A stretch of 64,000 bases of DNA, taken from assembly GCF_000725425.1 (NCBI RefSeq), contig NZ_CP006019.1, forward strand, positions 1,054,001 to 1,118,000. Reading direction: 5' to 3'. A model generated the notes under the pieces. The model had not been told where the DNA came from and did no database searches. It saw only the letters and a list, made by a program, of their open reading frames with translations. The position numbers were made by a program, and so were the translations under genes. Shown piece after piece: positions 8,589 to 17,034 of the stretch. The DNA comes from Palaeococcus pacificus DY20341 (GTDB lineage Archaea; Methanobacteriota_B; Thermococci; Thermococcales; Thermococcaceae). Position 1 is the stretch's first letter, and the number at the start of each line of letters is the position of its first letter.

Positions 8589-9780
8589 CCCCAAGCTCCT
8601 CCACGGGCATTTTCATTCTAGACACTGCTATTAAGGTCATTATGCCCAAAATAGGCATGAATGCAAGCTCTGCCAAAGCTAGGGCCTCACTCTGTCTTGC
8701 CAAAATTTCCGTGATTGATGGCGCTATGGCATTGGCTGAGTTTGAGATTAGGCCCAAAGCGAAGGACGCTCTTGGGAATATGCTCTTTGGATATGTAGCT
8801 GGAGCTGAAGTCCAGAATGCTGGTCCAGTTCCTTGAAGAGCACCTATTAAAATAACTGAGGCTAATGCAAGTGAATAATTGCCATCAAGCATAGCTTTGG
8901 AGTAGAGAGCAAGGCCTACAAAGGCTATAGCGTAGGATATTATCATCACCTGCACGATAGCCTTGAATAATCCTTTTGCAGTTGGATTCTTCTTTGAGAG
9001 GAGGTAACCAGCATAACCCATGCTTATGCTCCAGAGCGCTTTTGATATGTTAAGGGAAGTGCTGAGTGTAGTTACGTGGTCTTTAGTCCAGCCCATCTGA
9101 TAACCGAGTGAAGCGGAAAAGCCTATAATTGTGAAGATAACCCATAGGGCCGGGAAGAAGGTAAAGCCGAGTACCCATGTGAACTTCATCTTCCAAACGT
9201 TGACGTTTGCAGCTCCACCCTTCTTGTGGACTATCTCAAAATCCTCAACAAAGAGCCACCATAGTAAGAGCACAGCATACATTATCGCAACGGTCACCAA
9301 GAACGCTCCCTTCCACCCAAAAGCCTGGACGGCATATTTAGCACTCATTGAGCCAAAAACACCACCCCAAAAGATTCCCGAGAGAACTATACCCTTTGCA
9401 AAGGGCCTCTCAGCTACAAAGAAGTTCGCTATTTGGGTGCTGAAGAGCGGCACGAGCGTCACGACGAAACCCTGGATGAACCTTAAAAACACCACCGCAT
9501 GCCAGCTGGGCATGTATGGGATTAATGCTTGAGGTATTGCAGCCCAGCTCAATGCTATGGCAACACTTCTCTTGAAGCTGCCTTCATAGAGCTTTGTGTG
9601 GCCCAGGAGGAATGCCACGAAGAGACCAAAAACATAGGCAATGTGCTGCATGTCGTAAGCTTCAGCGCTTATTCCAAAGTGAGCTATTATATCCGGCTTA
9701 GCGACGCTCATCATGCTTAAAGTTCCAAAACCCGCAGTCATGACAAGGGTGTCAAGGAGTACAGACTTCCAGCGCTTCAT
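8578..9780 (-). CDS. MFS transporter
   Basis: A 400-residue, roughly 12-helix major facilitator protein. The start is set at ATG 9780 (MKRWKSVLL) because GAGGTGG sits 5 bases before it; an in-frame GTG at 9789 lies inside that site. Hydrophobic segments run through the protein, with the basic loop VSRMKMPVEE at the C terminus. The general form resembles nitrate/cyanate or oxalate/formate MFS groups, but no substrate can be given. It forms a head-to-tail group with the small membrane protein downstream and the GDT1-type gene 15 bases upstream. Confidence 0.82.
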   Translation of the reverse strand: MKRWKSVLLDTLVMTAGFGTLSMMSVAKPDIIAHFGISAEAYDMQHIAYVFGLFVAFLLGHTKLYEGSFKRSVAIALSWAAIPQALIPYMPSWHAVVFLRFIQGFVVTLVPLFSTQIANFFVAERPFAKGIVLSGIFWGGVFGSMSAKYAVQAFGWKGAFLVTVAIMYAVLLLWWLFVEDFEIVHKKGGAANVNVWKMKFTWVLGFTFFPALWVIFTIIGFSASLGYQMGWTKDHVTTLSTSLNISKALWSISMGYAGYLLSKKNPTAKGLFKAIVQVMIISYAIAFVGLALYSKAMLDGNYSLALASVILIGALQGTGPAFWTSAPATYPKSIFPRASFALGLISNSANAIAPSITEILARQSEALALAELAFMPILGIMTLIAVSRMKMPVEELGDEA

Positions 9781-9795
9781 TATTTCCACCTCACC

Positions 9796-10059
9796 TTAGA
9801 TCTTTCCAAAGAACATTAGTATGCCAAATATTATGAACAAGATACCTGCTCCTTTGTGGATTAACTCTATGGGGAGAGCATCGCCAATTTTATCCCCAAT
9901 GAATGCCCCAATCAAATTCACCAGAGCCAGTCCAAAAATCGCTCCGACAAAAGCTTTAGCCCAGCCGTACTTTGAAGCAAATGCCATAGTGGCTAACTGC
10001 GTCTTATCTCCAAGCTCTGCTAGGAATATTGCCACAAAGACATAGATTATCTCTTTCAT
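9796..10059 (-). CDS. TMEM165/GDT1 (UPF0016) family membrane protein
   Basis: An 87-residue, three-helix protein carrying the signature AELGDKTQLA (E-x-G-D-K-T) near residue 14. It has one copy of the domain, whereas many bacterial and eukaryotic members have two; single-domain archaeal forms are thought to act as dimers. The family moves Mn2+ or Ca2+. Start at ATG 10059 after GGTGGGGG. It is 15 bases upstream of the MFS gene and probably co-transcribed with it. Confidence 0.88.
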   Translation of the reverse strand: MKEIIYVFVAIFLAELGDKTQLATMAFASKYGWAKAFVGAIFGLALVNLIGAFIGDKIGDALPIELIHKGAGILFIIFGILMFFGKI

Positions 10060-10096
10060 TGTCTCCCCCACCTGTGAATAAACAAATGAGAAAAAA

Positions 10097-11272
10097 TCAA
10101 AGCTCTTCTAAAGCTGTTTTCATTCTCTCAAGGGCTTCAATGAGTTTGTTTTTCTTGGTTGCGTAGGATATTCTTATGTAACCCTCTCCATTCTTTCCAA
10201 ATGCAGTGCCGGGTATGACAACGACTCCAGCCTTCTCTAACAACCACTCCGCAAACTCTTCGCTCTTCATGCCTGTCTCTTTAATGTTGGCAAAGACGTA
10301 GAATGCTCCTTTTGGTTCAAAAGCGCTTATGTAAGGCATCTCCTTGATGTAGTCGAGCACTATTCTGCGCCTCTCTGCATATGTGTCTCTCATCTGCTTA
10401 ACTGCATCCCAGCTTTCCTTCTCCCTTAAAGCTGCGACTCCCGCTATTTGGATGAATGATGCCACGTTCCCTATAACATAAGCGTGAAGCTTTATCATGT
10501 CTCTAATAATTTGCTCTGGGGCAATTGTGAACCCTAAGCGCCAGCCAGTCATTGCGAAGGTCTTAGAAAAGCTGTTTGCTAGAACTGTATTGTCTGGGGC
10601 GTACTTGAGCATTGGAGTGTGTTTAGCGTTTTCATAGAGGAAGTGCTCATAGGGCTCATCACTCAGGATGTAAATGTTGTAGTCTTGAGCTATATCTGCT
10701 ATTGCTTTAGCGGTTTCTTCGTCCAGCGTTGCTCCTGTGGGATTGTTTGGATAGTTTACCACTATCATTCTGGTCCTTTTTGTTATGAGCTCCAAAAGTT
10801 CATCTGGATCGGGCTGAAATCCATTCTCCTCTTTAAGGGGCAATCTTATCGATTTTGCTTCTGCAACTTTAGCATCCTCTACGTAACACACGAATGCAGG
10901 ATCGGGAATAATAACCTCATCTCCATCTTCTAAAAGCGTTTCAAAGGCAAGATATGTAGCTTCATAAGCTCCCACAGTAACTATAACCTTTTCCATTGGA
11001 ATTTCAATACCATATGTGTTTTTGTAGTATTCAGCAATAGCTTCCCTAAATTCAGGTATTCCCGCATTGGGTGTATAGTGTGTCCATCCTTCGTCTAAGG
11101 CCCTTTTTGCAGCCTCTTTAATATTTTGTGGAGTATCAAAATCAGGCTCTCCTATGCCGAGGGAAATCACGTTTTTCATCTTTGAAGCCCTTTCAAAGAG
11201 CTCCCTAATTTTTGAGCGCTGTATTAGGTTAATACGCCCTGCTATGAAATATTTACGGCTTTTATAGCGCAT
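10097..11272 (-). CDS. Pyridoxal-phosphate aminotransferase, class I/II
   Basis: A 391-residue fold-type I aminotransferase of the aspartate/aromatic group. Seen: SLGIGEPDFDTP, TVGAYEA, VNYPNNPTGA, SDEPYEHF and SFSKTFAMTGWRLG, where the Lys binds PLP; GYIRISYA near the end holds the substrate-binding Arg. The start at 11272 (MRYKSRKYF) is chosen because GAGGTGAT stands 4 bases before it; the longer frame from 11290 includes that site. Thermococcales have several such enzymes for amino acid breakdown with 2-oxoglutarate, and the exact substrate is not clear from sequence. Confidence 0.88.
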   Translation of the reverse strand: MRYKSRKYFIAGRINLIQRSKIRELFERASKMKNVISLGIGEPDFDTPQNIKEAAKRALDEGWTHYTPNAGIPEFREAIAEYYKNTYGIEIPMEKVIVTVGAYEATYLAFETLLEDGDEVIIPDPAFVCYVEDAKVAEAKSIRLPLKEENGFQPDPDELLELITKRTRMIVVNYPNNPTGATLDEETAKAIADIAQDYNIYILSDEPYEHFLYENAKHTPMLKYAPDNTVLANSFSKTFAMTGWRLGFTIAPEQIIRDMIKLHAYVIGNVASFIQIAGVAALREKESWDAVKQMRDTYAERRRIVLDYIKEMPYISAFEPKGAFYVFANIKETGMKSEEFAEWLLEKAGVVVIPGTAFGKNGEGYIRISYATKKNKLIEALERMKTALEEL

Positions 11273-11411
11273 AAGCATCACCTCGAGCATTTTAAGGGTG
11301 AATGCTTTTTCTTATAAATCTATCGAAGATATTTTTTGACAATTAAATATGTTACGACGGAAAATCTTCATAAAAAAGAGACTATTAAGAAAAAATTTGC
11401 TAAACTTTCTC

Positions 11412-11834
11412 TCACAAAACATCCACGATTGCTGAGAGTTCCATTAAACTTTTAGCCTTATCCTTGCTGCAATCCTCAATAGGCACTGTTTTTAGATTGT
11501 TCTTTTGTATAAATTCTCTCAGATGATTGGATGCATTTTCTCCAAATGCAACTATGAAATTTTCTCCCTCCTTAACACCCGCTTTTCTTATAGCCTCATG
11601 AATTTGGAGAGTTCCCACCAATCTAATTAAAATCTCTCCCCTCACTGTTTTCGCTTTATTCGTCTTTCTTTCGGCAGATTTTAGTGCTAATATGGTTGCA
11701 AATGCCAGCTGTTCCCAGCACGCCACGTTTGCTATTTGCATATTATCTTCAAGTTTGCTGAGTATTTCAGATATATCATTTACTACAACTCTCTCAATGG
11801 CAATTTCATTTTTGTTCCATTGAATTACTTTCAT
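11412..11834 (-). CDS. cgi121: KEOPS complex subunit Cgi121
   Basis: A 140-residue protein matching the Cgi121/TPRKB family. The diagnostic stretch is ACWEQLAFATILALKSAERK, then EILIRLVGTLQIHEAI (residues about 68-83), and the late GENFIVAFGEN strand. Cgi121 binds Bud32 and helps the KEOPS complex make the tRNA N6-threonylcarbamoyladenosine modification; it also recruits tRNA through its CCA end. Start at ATG 11834 behind GGGGGAT; a GTG directly upstream is possible. No other KEOPS gene is adjacent. Confidence 0.8.
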   Translation of the reverse strand: MKVIQWNKNEIAIERVVVNDISEILSKLEDNMQIANVACWEQLAFATILALKSAERKTNKAKTVRGEILIRLVGTLQIHEAIRKAGVKEGENFIVAFGENASNHLREFIQKNNLKTVPIEDCSKDKAKSLMELSAIVDVL

Positions 11835-12039
11835 CACTATCCCCCTATAGAGACTAAATTTTAACGGTTATAATCCTTTTACTTCCCAATTTTGAGTACT
11901 GTTAAAAAATTTTTATAATTTTCATTTAATAATAAAAATTTTTTAAAATTAATATTATCTGGATATTAATATGAACAAAAAAGTATTTAACTAAATAATA
12001 TACATTTATGTATTAGCAATTGTCTATGGTGATATCAGC

Positions 12040-12231
12040 ATGCCACGAAAGATGAAGATAATCAGTGTCCAACTGCCGCAGAGCCTCATAAATGCCATTG
12101 ATACCCTTGTGAGGAGGGGTGTTTATCCTAATAGAAGCGAGGCGATAAGAACTGCAATTAGGGATCTGGTCAAAAAAGAGCTCTATCAAACAGAGATCGA
12201 AGAAGAGAGACCTGAATATGTTGTAGAGTAA
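12040..12231 (+). CDS. Ribbon-helix-helix (CopG/Arc-type) transcriptional regulator
   Basis: A 63-residue protein that is almost entirely one RHH domain: strand MKIISVQLPQ, helices SLINAIDTLVRRG and SEAIRTAIRDLVKKEL with YPNRSEAIR between them. Such proteins bind DNA as dimers. It lies 21 bases before ftsZ, and GGTGAT sits 6 bases before its ATG. The 202 bases upstream are very AT-rich and include TATA-like sequence near 11984-12000. The position suggests it controls its own operon, possibly ftsZ expression; that is inference. Confidence 0.85.
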   Translation: MPRKMKIISVQLPQSLINAIDTLVRRGVYPNRSEAIRTAIRDLVKKELYQTEIEEERPEYVVE

Positions 12232-12252
12232 TAAATATGGGGGGTAAAGGGG

Positions 12253-13473
12253 ATGGTATTTAAGCTTTTAGAACAGGCTGGACTTAATATATTTGATGAT
12301 GAAGAGAATGGCAAGAGTAATCCACGAAGTCCTGTTAATATTAAAGTAATTGGAGTTGGAGGGAGTGGAAACAACACCATAACTAGGCTTTATGACATAG
12401 GTGTTAACGGTGCCGAGCTCATAGCTATGAATACTGATTCTCAGCAGCTTCAAAGGACGAAAGCTGAAAAGAAGATACTTCTCGGACCGAACATCACATA
12501 TGGAAAAGGTGCTGGTGGAAGCCCGATGGTGGCTTATAGGGCTGCTGAGGCGAGTGCTCAGGAGATAGCTGATGTTGTTAAGGATGCGGATTTGGTTTTT
12601 ATAACTGCAGGCATGGGTGGAGGAACTGGAACCGGAGCCGCTCCGGTGGTGGCGAGAGTTACTAAGGAAGTTGCCAAGAACAGTGGAAAGCTTCAAGAAC
12701 CTCTCGTTGTGGGTGTAGTAACCTTCCCATTCAAAATGGAGGGACAAATTAAGCTTGAGAAGGCGAGAGCTGGTGTTAGAGAATTAATGAAGTACGCTGA
12801 CACTGTCATCGTTGTCGACAACAACAAGCTTTTGGACTTAGTTCCAAACTTGCCAATTACTCAGGCCTTTAGAGTTGCAGATGAAGTTATAGCAAGAATG
12901 GTTAAAGGATTGAGTGAAACCATAAACCAAGATTCAATGGTAAACATTGACTATGCAGACGTCTATACGGTTATGAAGAAAGGAGGAACAGCCCTTATTG
13001 GCATTGGAGAGTCTAACTCCAAGAATAGAGCCGTTGATGCAGTTTTGGATGCTCTAAACAACAAAATGCTTGATGTTGAGTACGACGGTGGAAAAGCCGC
13101 TTTGGTTCACTTCACGATGGGTCCCGACGTCAAGCTCGATGAGATAAACAAAGCTATGGAAGAGGTCAACAAGAGGCTCGGCTCAAGGAGCGAAATAATT
13201 TGGGGAGCAAGAATAGATGATGAGCTTGAGGGCTACGTTAGGGTTATGGTCATAATGACTGGCGTTAGATCTCCTTACATCTATGGAAGTGCCGAGGCTC
13301 TTCAAGAAGAGAACAGCATAATCCCAGAGCCAACTCCCAACTTGGAGTACTCTTCAAGAGATGCATATATAGACAGGGATATTGAATTCAACAGGGACTT
13401 CTACAGCGAGGATCAAAGGCCTCTGTATCCGAGGAGGCGTCAGTTTAGATTAGATAACATACCAGAGCTTTGA
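12253..13473 (+). CDS. ftsZ: Cell division GTPase FtsZ (FtsZ2-like)
   Basis: A 406-residue tubulin-family GTPase that polymerises into the division ring. The nucleotide-binding glycine loop GVGGSGNNT is near residue 37 and the tubulin signature [13 protein letters not shown] near 125; the C-terminal domain ends in a variable arginine-rich tail ([15 protein letters not shown]). SGNNTITRL in place of AGCNTVNRM points to the FtsZ2 type of euryarchaea rather than FtsZ1. Start after AAAGGGG. It is downstream of the RHH regulator and upstream of a ParA-like ATPase, which is an unusual meeting of division and partition genes. Confidence 0.93.
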   Translation: MVFKLLEQAGLNIFDDEENGKSNPRSPVNIKVIGVGGSGNNTITRLYDIGVNGAELIAMNTDSQQLQRTKAEKKILLGPNITYGKGAGGSPMVAYRAAEASAQEIADVVKDADLVFITAGMGGGTGTGAAPVVARVTKEVAKNSGKLQEPLVVGVVTFPFKMEGQIKLEKARAGVRELMKYADTVIVVDNNKLLDLVPNLPITQAFRVADEVIARMVKGLSETINQDSMVNIDYADVYTVMKKGGTALIGIGESNSKNRAVDAVLDALNNKMLDVEYDGGKAALVHFTMGPDVKLDEINKAMEEVNKRLGSRSEIIWGARIDDELEGYVRVMVIMTGVRSPYIYGSAEALQEENSIIPEPTPNLEYSSRDAYIDRDIEFNRDFYSEDQRPLYPRRRQFRLDNIPEL

Positions 13474-13505
13474 GCTATTTTTTATTAATTTTCGTGGTGA
13501 ACAAA

Positions 13506-14279
13506 ATGGCAGTGGTAGTTAGCATAGCTAATCAGAAAGGGGGAGTTGGTAAGACCACGCTCACATTAAACCTTGGGCATGCTTTAGCGAATAGAGGAAA
13601 AAGAGTTCTCTTGATCGATGTGGATCCGCAGTTCAACTTAACCTTTGGCTTAGTTAGCTTGGATGTCCTCAAATATGAAAACAGCAACGTGGGGACTCTT
13701 TTAACCAAGGAGAGTGAAGTTACAGAGACCATAATTGAGGTCAAGGAGAATCTCCACTTGATACCCTCTCATCTAAACCTATCCCAAAAGGAGATTGAAA
13801 TCATAAACTCCTACAACCGAGAACGGAGGCTGGAAAAAGCGCTAAAACCAATATTGCCCGATTATGACTATGTGCTGATTGACAATCCTCCAAGTATGGG
13901 AATATTTTTGGTAAATTCCCTAACGACTTCTGATTACGTTTTAATCCCTCTAGAGCTGAGCTATTTTGGAGTTATTGGAATGCAGCTCATGTTCAACTTA
14001 ATGAGGATGATAAAAGAGGAAACGAATGAACAGCTCTCCCTTTTAGGAATAGTTCCAAACAAGTTTACGAGGCAGACTAAAGTTCCAAAGACGCGCTTAA
14101 AGGAGCTTAAAGAGACTTATCCAAATGCTCCGCTTTTGACGACAATTCCTCAATCAGTGGCATTAGAGAAGGCGCAGTCTCAAGGATTAAGCATATTTGA
14201 GTTTGATGGAGATGGGAGGGCTGCAAAAGCATTTTTAAAATTAGCCAATGAGGTGATTAATCTTGTCGAGAGAAGGTAA
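13506..14279 (+). CDS. ParA/Soj-family ATPase
   Basis: A 257-residue deviant Walker ATPase of the ParA/MinD group. The signature lysine-containing P loop KGGVGKTT is at residues about 10-17, Walker A' region RVLLIDVDPQFNLT and Walker B DYVLIDNPPS follow. These ATPases cycle between ATP-bound DNA- or membrane-binding dimers and free monomers to place DNA or protein cargo. Start at ATG 13506 because GTGGTGA precedes it; a longer in-frame start would run into ftsZ. The next gene starts inside its last codons, as a ParB-type partner often does. Confidence 0.88.
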   Translation: MAVVVSIANQKGGVGKTTLTLNLGHALANRGKRVLLIDVDPQFNLTFGLVSLDVLKYENSNVGTLLTKESEVTETIIEVKENLHLIPSHLNLSQKEIEIINSYNRERRLEKALKPILPDYDYVLIDNPPSMGIFLVNSLTTSDYVLIPLELSYFGVIGMQLMFNLMRMIKEETNEQLSLLGIVPNKFTRQTKVPKTRLKELKETYPNAPLLTTIPQSVALEKAQSQGLSIFEFDGDGRAAKAFLKLANEVINLVERR

Positions 14280-14595
14280 AATCCCAAAGCTTTTTTCTGG
14301 TTCAATTGATGAGTTAACTCAACCAGCTAAAATCGAGAAGGATCAAAAGAGAAAAGACCTAAAGAAAGTCAAGAAGCAGAAGACTCTATTTGTGAGTCAG
14401 GATATGAACCTCAAACTGATAGAGCTCTATGCCCATGAAGGAAGGAGGCAGAGCATTATCGTTGAAGACGCAGTAAACCTCTACTATTACTTGAAGAAGG
14501 CACTTGGGGAGAGGAAGTTTGGCGAACTGATGAGCGTCGTCCAAAGAGAGGACGAGGAGATGCTGAGGCAGTATTTGGAAAAGCTCACGCTTTAA
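14263..14595 (+). CDS. Small partner of the ParA-like ATPase, probable RHH fold
   Basis: A 110-residue basic protein starting at TTG with GAGGTGAT 5 bases upstream and overlapping the ParA gene by 17 bases. The first 45 residues are lysine-rich and likely disordered. Residues about 45-90 (KTLFVSQDMNLKLIELYAHEGRRQSIIVEDAVNLYYYL read as strand plus two helices) look like a ribbon-helix-helix DNA-binding domain. The place and build match the small centromere-binding partners of archaeal and plasmid ParA proteins. Family not named; function inferred from context. Confidence 0.72.
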   Translation: MSREGKIPKLFSGSIDELTQPAKIEKDQKRKDLKKVKKQKTLFVSQDMNLKLIELYAHEGRRQSIIVEDAVNLYYYLKKALGERKFGELMSVVQREDEEMLRQYLEKLTL

Positions 14596-14658
14596 ATATC
14601 ATCTGCTGGAATAAGAGCACTAAAATAAGCCGATAAAATCATATGTGCTAAAATAGAT

Positions 14659-15105
14659 CTACTCGCAGAAGTACTCTACAATCCTTTTTATTATTTTGCT
14701 GGTCTTCGCAACATCGCTTTTATATGAGAAGGGTATCCTAACGATTTCAGCATTAATGCCGCGCTTTTTGAGCTCTTCTTTAAGCCTAAGAACGTCAAAC
14801 TCTTGATCCGGCCCAAGGGCTATTACATCTGGGGCTAGCTTTTTTACGAGCTCAAAGCTAAAGTAGCCCGGCTCTCCTATAACAACATCATCCACTACCC
14901 TTAAAGCCCTCAAAAGCTCAGCCCTATCATGCATTGAGTTTATTGGCATCCTTCCTTTCCTGCGCTTCACAGTCTCGTCATGTGCCACTATAACAATCAG
15001 CTCATCACCAAGCTTTTTAGCTTGGGTTAAAAAGTGGATGTGGCCAACGTGGAGGATGTCGAAGACACCTCCCACTACAACGCGGATTTTTTTGTTCTCC
15101 CCCAT
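14659..15105 (-). CDS. ribL: FAD synthetase RibL (archaeal cytidylyltransferase type)
   Basis: A 148-residue nucleotidyltransferase that adenylates FMN to FAD. Motifs: [17 protein letters not shown] with the HxGH site at residues about 20-23, [17 protein letters not shown], and the C-terminal [16 protein letters not shown] in place of the usual ISSTKI. The small size and the motif pattern fit archaeal RibL rather than bacterial RibF. Start at ATG 15105 because TGGTGG precedes it. Last gene of a minus-strand operon with the PUA protein, pyrF and the DUF4443 regulator. Confidence 0.85.
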   Translation of the reverse strand: MGENKKIRVVVGGVFDILHVGHIHFLTQAKKLGDELIVIVAHDETVKRRKGRMPINSMHDRAELLRALRVVDDVVIGEPGYFSFELVKKLAPDVIALGPDQEFDVLRLKEELKKRGINAEIVRIPFSYKSDVAKTSKIIKRIVEYFCE

Positions 15106-15126
15106 TGGAACCACCAAAATTTAAGG

Positions 15127-15642
15127 TCAAACGGTAAGCTCCCAAATCTTGTCTTTAGCATGGTGGATATTTTTAACGGCCTTCCCTTTTTTCTTCTCTA
15201 CCATCTCTTTTCCGTCCATTAGAGCAATCCCAATTGCTAGGGGCCTTCCAAAATCCTCTTCCACAACGAAAACAAAGTCTCCTTCTTTTATCTCCTCATC
15301 GGCATCGGTTATTCCGGGCGCCATAACATCAGCACCGCCCAAAACGAATGGAACTGCTCCGGCATCAACTACTACCCGTCTCTTCCAAGTCCTTAAATCC
15401 TCCTCATTGGAGAGCTCATAGAGCGCTGCCACTAGAGGGAATATTAACCCCTCCCTCTTTATGAACCGAGCCTTTCCGTTTACCAGCACTATTTGAGTTT
15501 TCTTATCAATCTCCGCAATTTCAACATTGTCCTTCTTTTTTATAAGCCTTTGAGCGACATCTTCTCCAAAAATTTCTCCCATCTCTCTTATTATATTTTT
15601 GACATCTTTTTTGCTCAGGAACCGCCTGCTTTTAAGCTCCAT
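15127..15642 (-). CDS. PUA-domain RNA-binding protein
   Basis: A 171-residue protein with a C-terminal PUA domain (RRVVVDAGAVPFVLGGADVMAPGI, then GDFVFVV and PLAIGIALM, residues about 85-155) after an N-terminal domain of about 75 residues. This arrangement is conserved across archaea and recalls the MCT-1/pseudouridine-synthase-associated proteins, so a role with rRNA or tRNA is likely, with no catalytic motif seen. It overlaps pyrF by 11 bases and precedes ribL by 21. Confidence 0.82.
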   Translation of the reverse strand: MELKSRRFLSKKDVKNIIREMGEIFGEDVAQRLIKKKDNVEIAEIDKKTQIVLVNGKARFIKREGLIFPLVAALYELSNEEDLRTWKRRVVVDAGAVPFVLGGADVMAPGITDADEEIKEGDFVFVVEEDFGRPLAIGIALMDGKEMVEKKKGKAVKNIHHAKDKIWELTV

Positions 15643-16267
15643 TCTCTATCTCCTCCCAGATCTTTTTTGCACTCTCTCTAGGGTTTTTGCTCTTATATAT
15701 GGCTCTCCCGACGATTATATAGTCTGCACCCGCTTTTAAAGTTTCCACCGCACTTCCACCTTGTGCCCCAACTCCTGGGGTGAGGATTTTTATATCTTTA
15801 TCTACCTTTTCTCGTATGTATCTAACTCTCTCGGGCCTTGTTGCCGGAGCGATAATGCCAAAAGGCTTAATCTCGTTAGCTAGCTCTATGAGCTTATCCA
15901 CTGTGGGCTGTATGAACTCCTTTGCTCCCGGGTGGCTCATCTCAACCACAATGATTACTTCTCCTTCCTCTTGAATTGCCTTAATACTGTCTCTGCCCAC
16001 AAAGCCATGGGCAATTAGGTAGTCGGCACCGGCTTCAAAGGTTTTCTTGGCTATGAGTCTGTTTGTATTTGGTATGTCTGCCACCTTAAAATCGGCTATG
16101 ATTGGGAGTCCAGTTCTCTCTTTAAGCTCACTTATGATTGATATGCCGCTTCCTAAAATCAAAGGCCAATTAACCTTTATCGCCCAAAGGTAGTCCCTAA
16201 CTTCTTCGGCTATTCTTAGAGCGTCTTCCCTCTCATACACGTCCAGCGCTAAAATTAAGCGGCTCAT
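15632..16267 (-). CDS. pyrF: Orotidine 5'-phosphate decarboxylase
   Basis: A 211-residue TIM-barrel enzyme making UMP from OMP. Seen: LILALDVYERE (substrate-binding Asp), VNWPLILGSG (Lys), the catalytic D-x-K-x-x-D in ADFKVADIPNT (about residues 60-66) and the phosphate-binding end GADYIIVGRAIYKS. Length is usual for archaeal PyrF. The start has GAGGTGGTTGA before it, and its ATG overlaps the stop of the DUF4443 gene (ATGA), showing translational coupling. Confidence 0.93.
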   Translation of the reverse strand: MSRLILALDVYEREDALRIAEEVRDYLWAIKVNWPLILGSGISIISELKERTGLPIIADFKVADIPNTNRLIAKKTFEAGADYLIAHGFVGRDSIKAIQEEGEVIIVVEMSHPGAKEFIQPTVDKLIELANEIKPFGIIAPATRPERVRYIREKVDKDIKILTPGVGAQGGSAVETLKAGADYIIVGRAIYKSKNPRESAKKIWEEIENGA

Positions 16268-16863
16268 TCAACCACCTCTAGGATATCCCTCGGCAATTCT
16301 CCTTTCTTTAGGAAAAGTGCGACGTGGATGGCACTCTTCAGTGCGTGGGCTTTTTGAGGTGCCCATGTGATAACTATTAAGTCTCCTTCTTTTAGCTCTA
16401 AATTCTCTAAATCTTGCGCTATTTCCGGGAGGGTGTCCTTTAGAGGCCTACCATCTTCTGGAAATATTATCTGCCCTTTCTCATAAACCAAAATCATGGC
16501 TCCTTTTGCGAAGAACCTTATTGCCTCGTCTCTAAGATCAATGCTTTTGAATTCCGGCGGGTTGTGGATGAGTAAAGCATACGCAGGCATCCCTTCAATT
16601 TTTTCAATTTCTTTTGGCTCAGAGAACAGGGAGTTAATCTCTTTAAGCTTTTTTAGACCTTTTTCACTTAGGTAATGTCCTTTTTGTTTTGATTCGATTA
16701 ATTCGAGATGGGATAATTTCTTCAAAAGTGTCCTAACACTCCCCTCGCCTAGATTAAGCTCTTCAGAAATTTGTTTTCTTCCTTTTGCATCTTTTAGTAG
16801 AAAAACCGCCGCCACAACATCTTCAAGGCCAAACTCTGGATAAGCTCCCCTTTTCCAGCTCAT
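16264..16863 (-). CDS. Winged-helix regulator with DUF4443-type domain
   Basis: A 199-residue protein. Residues about 10-75 form a winged helix (GRKQISEELNLGEGSVRTLLKKLSHLELI then GHYLSEKGLKKL). The rest is a domain seen in Thermococcales regulators and listed as DUF4443, with PAYALLIHNPPEF and the ending GDLIVITWAP. It is first in the operon with pyrF, the PUA protein and ribL, so it might sense a nucleotide or flavin signal; this is inference. GAGGTGA precedes its ATG. Confidence 0.78.
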   Translation of the reverse strand: MSWKRGAYPEFGLEDVVAAVFLLKDAKGRKQISEELNLGEGSVRTLLKKLSHLELIESKQKGHYLSEKGLKKLKEINSLFSEPKEIEKIEGMPAYALLIHNPPEFKSIDLRDEAIRFFAKGAMILVYEKGQIIFPEDGRPLKDTLPEIAQDLENLELKEGDLIVITWAPQKAHALKSAIHVALFLKKGELPRDILEVVE

Positions 16864-17034
16864 ATTTTCACCTCTCGAACTAAATATCCTTTAGTGATAA
16901 ATAAAACTTGTGATGAACATGTCGCTTGTTCTTCAAATGCTTGATGAAAAGATGAGCTAGAATATCATCATAAACCTTCTTCATGCTTTTCCTAGTAGTT
17001 TGGATAATTTGGAAAAAGAGAAAAGACTGGATAT

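Noticed and set aside
16905-16965. Possible C/D box small RNA (GTGATGA at 16910 and a second TTGATGA)
   Set aside because: No CTGA D or D' boxes at suitable spacing on either strand.
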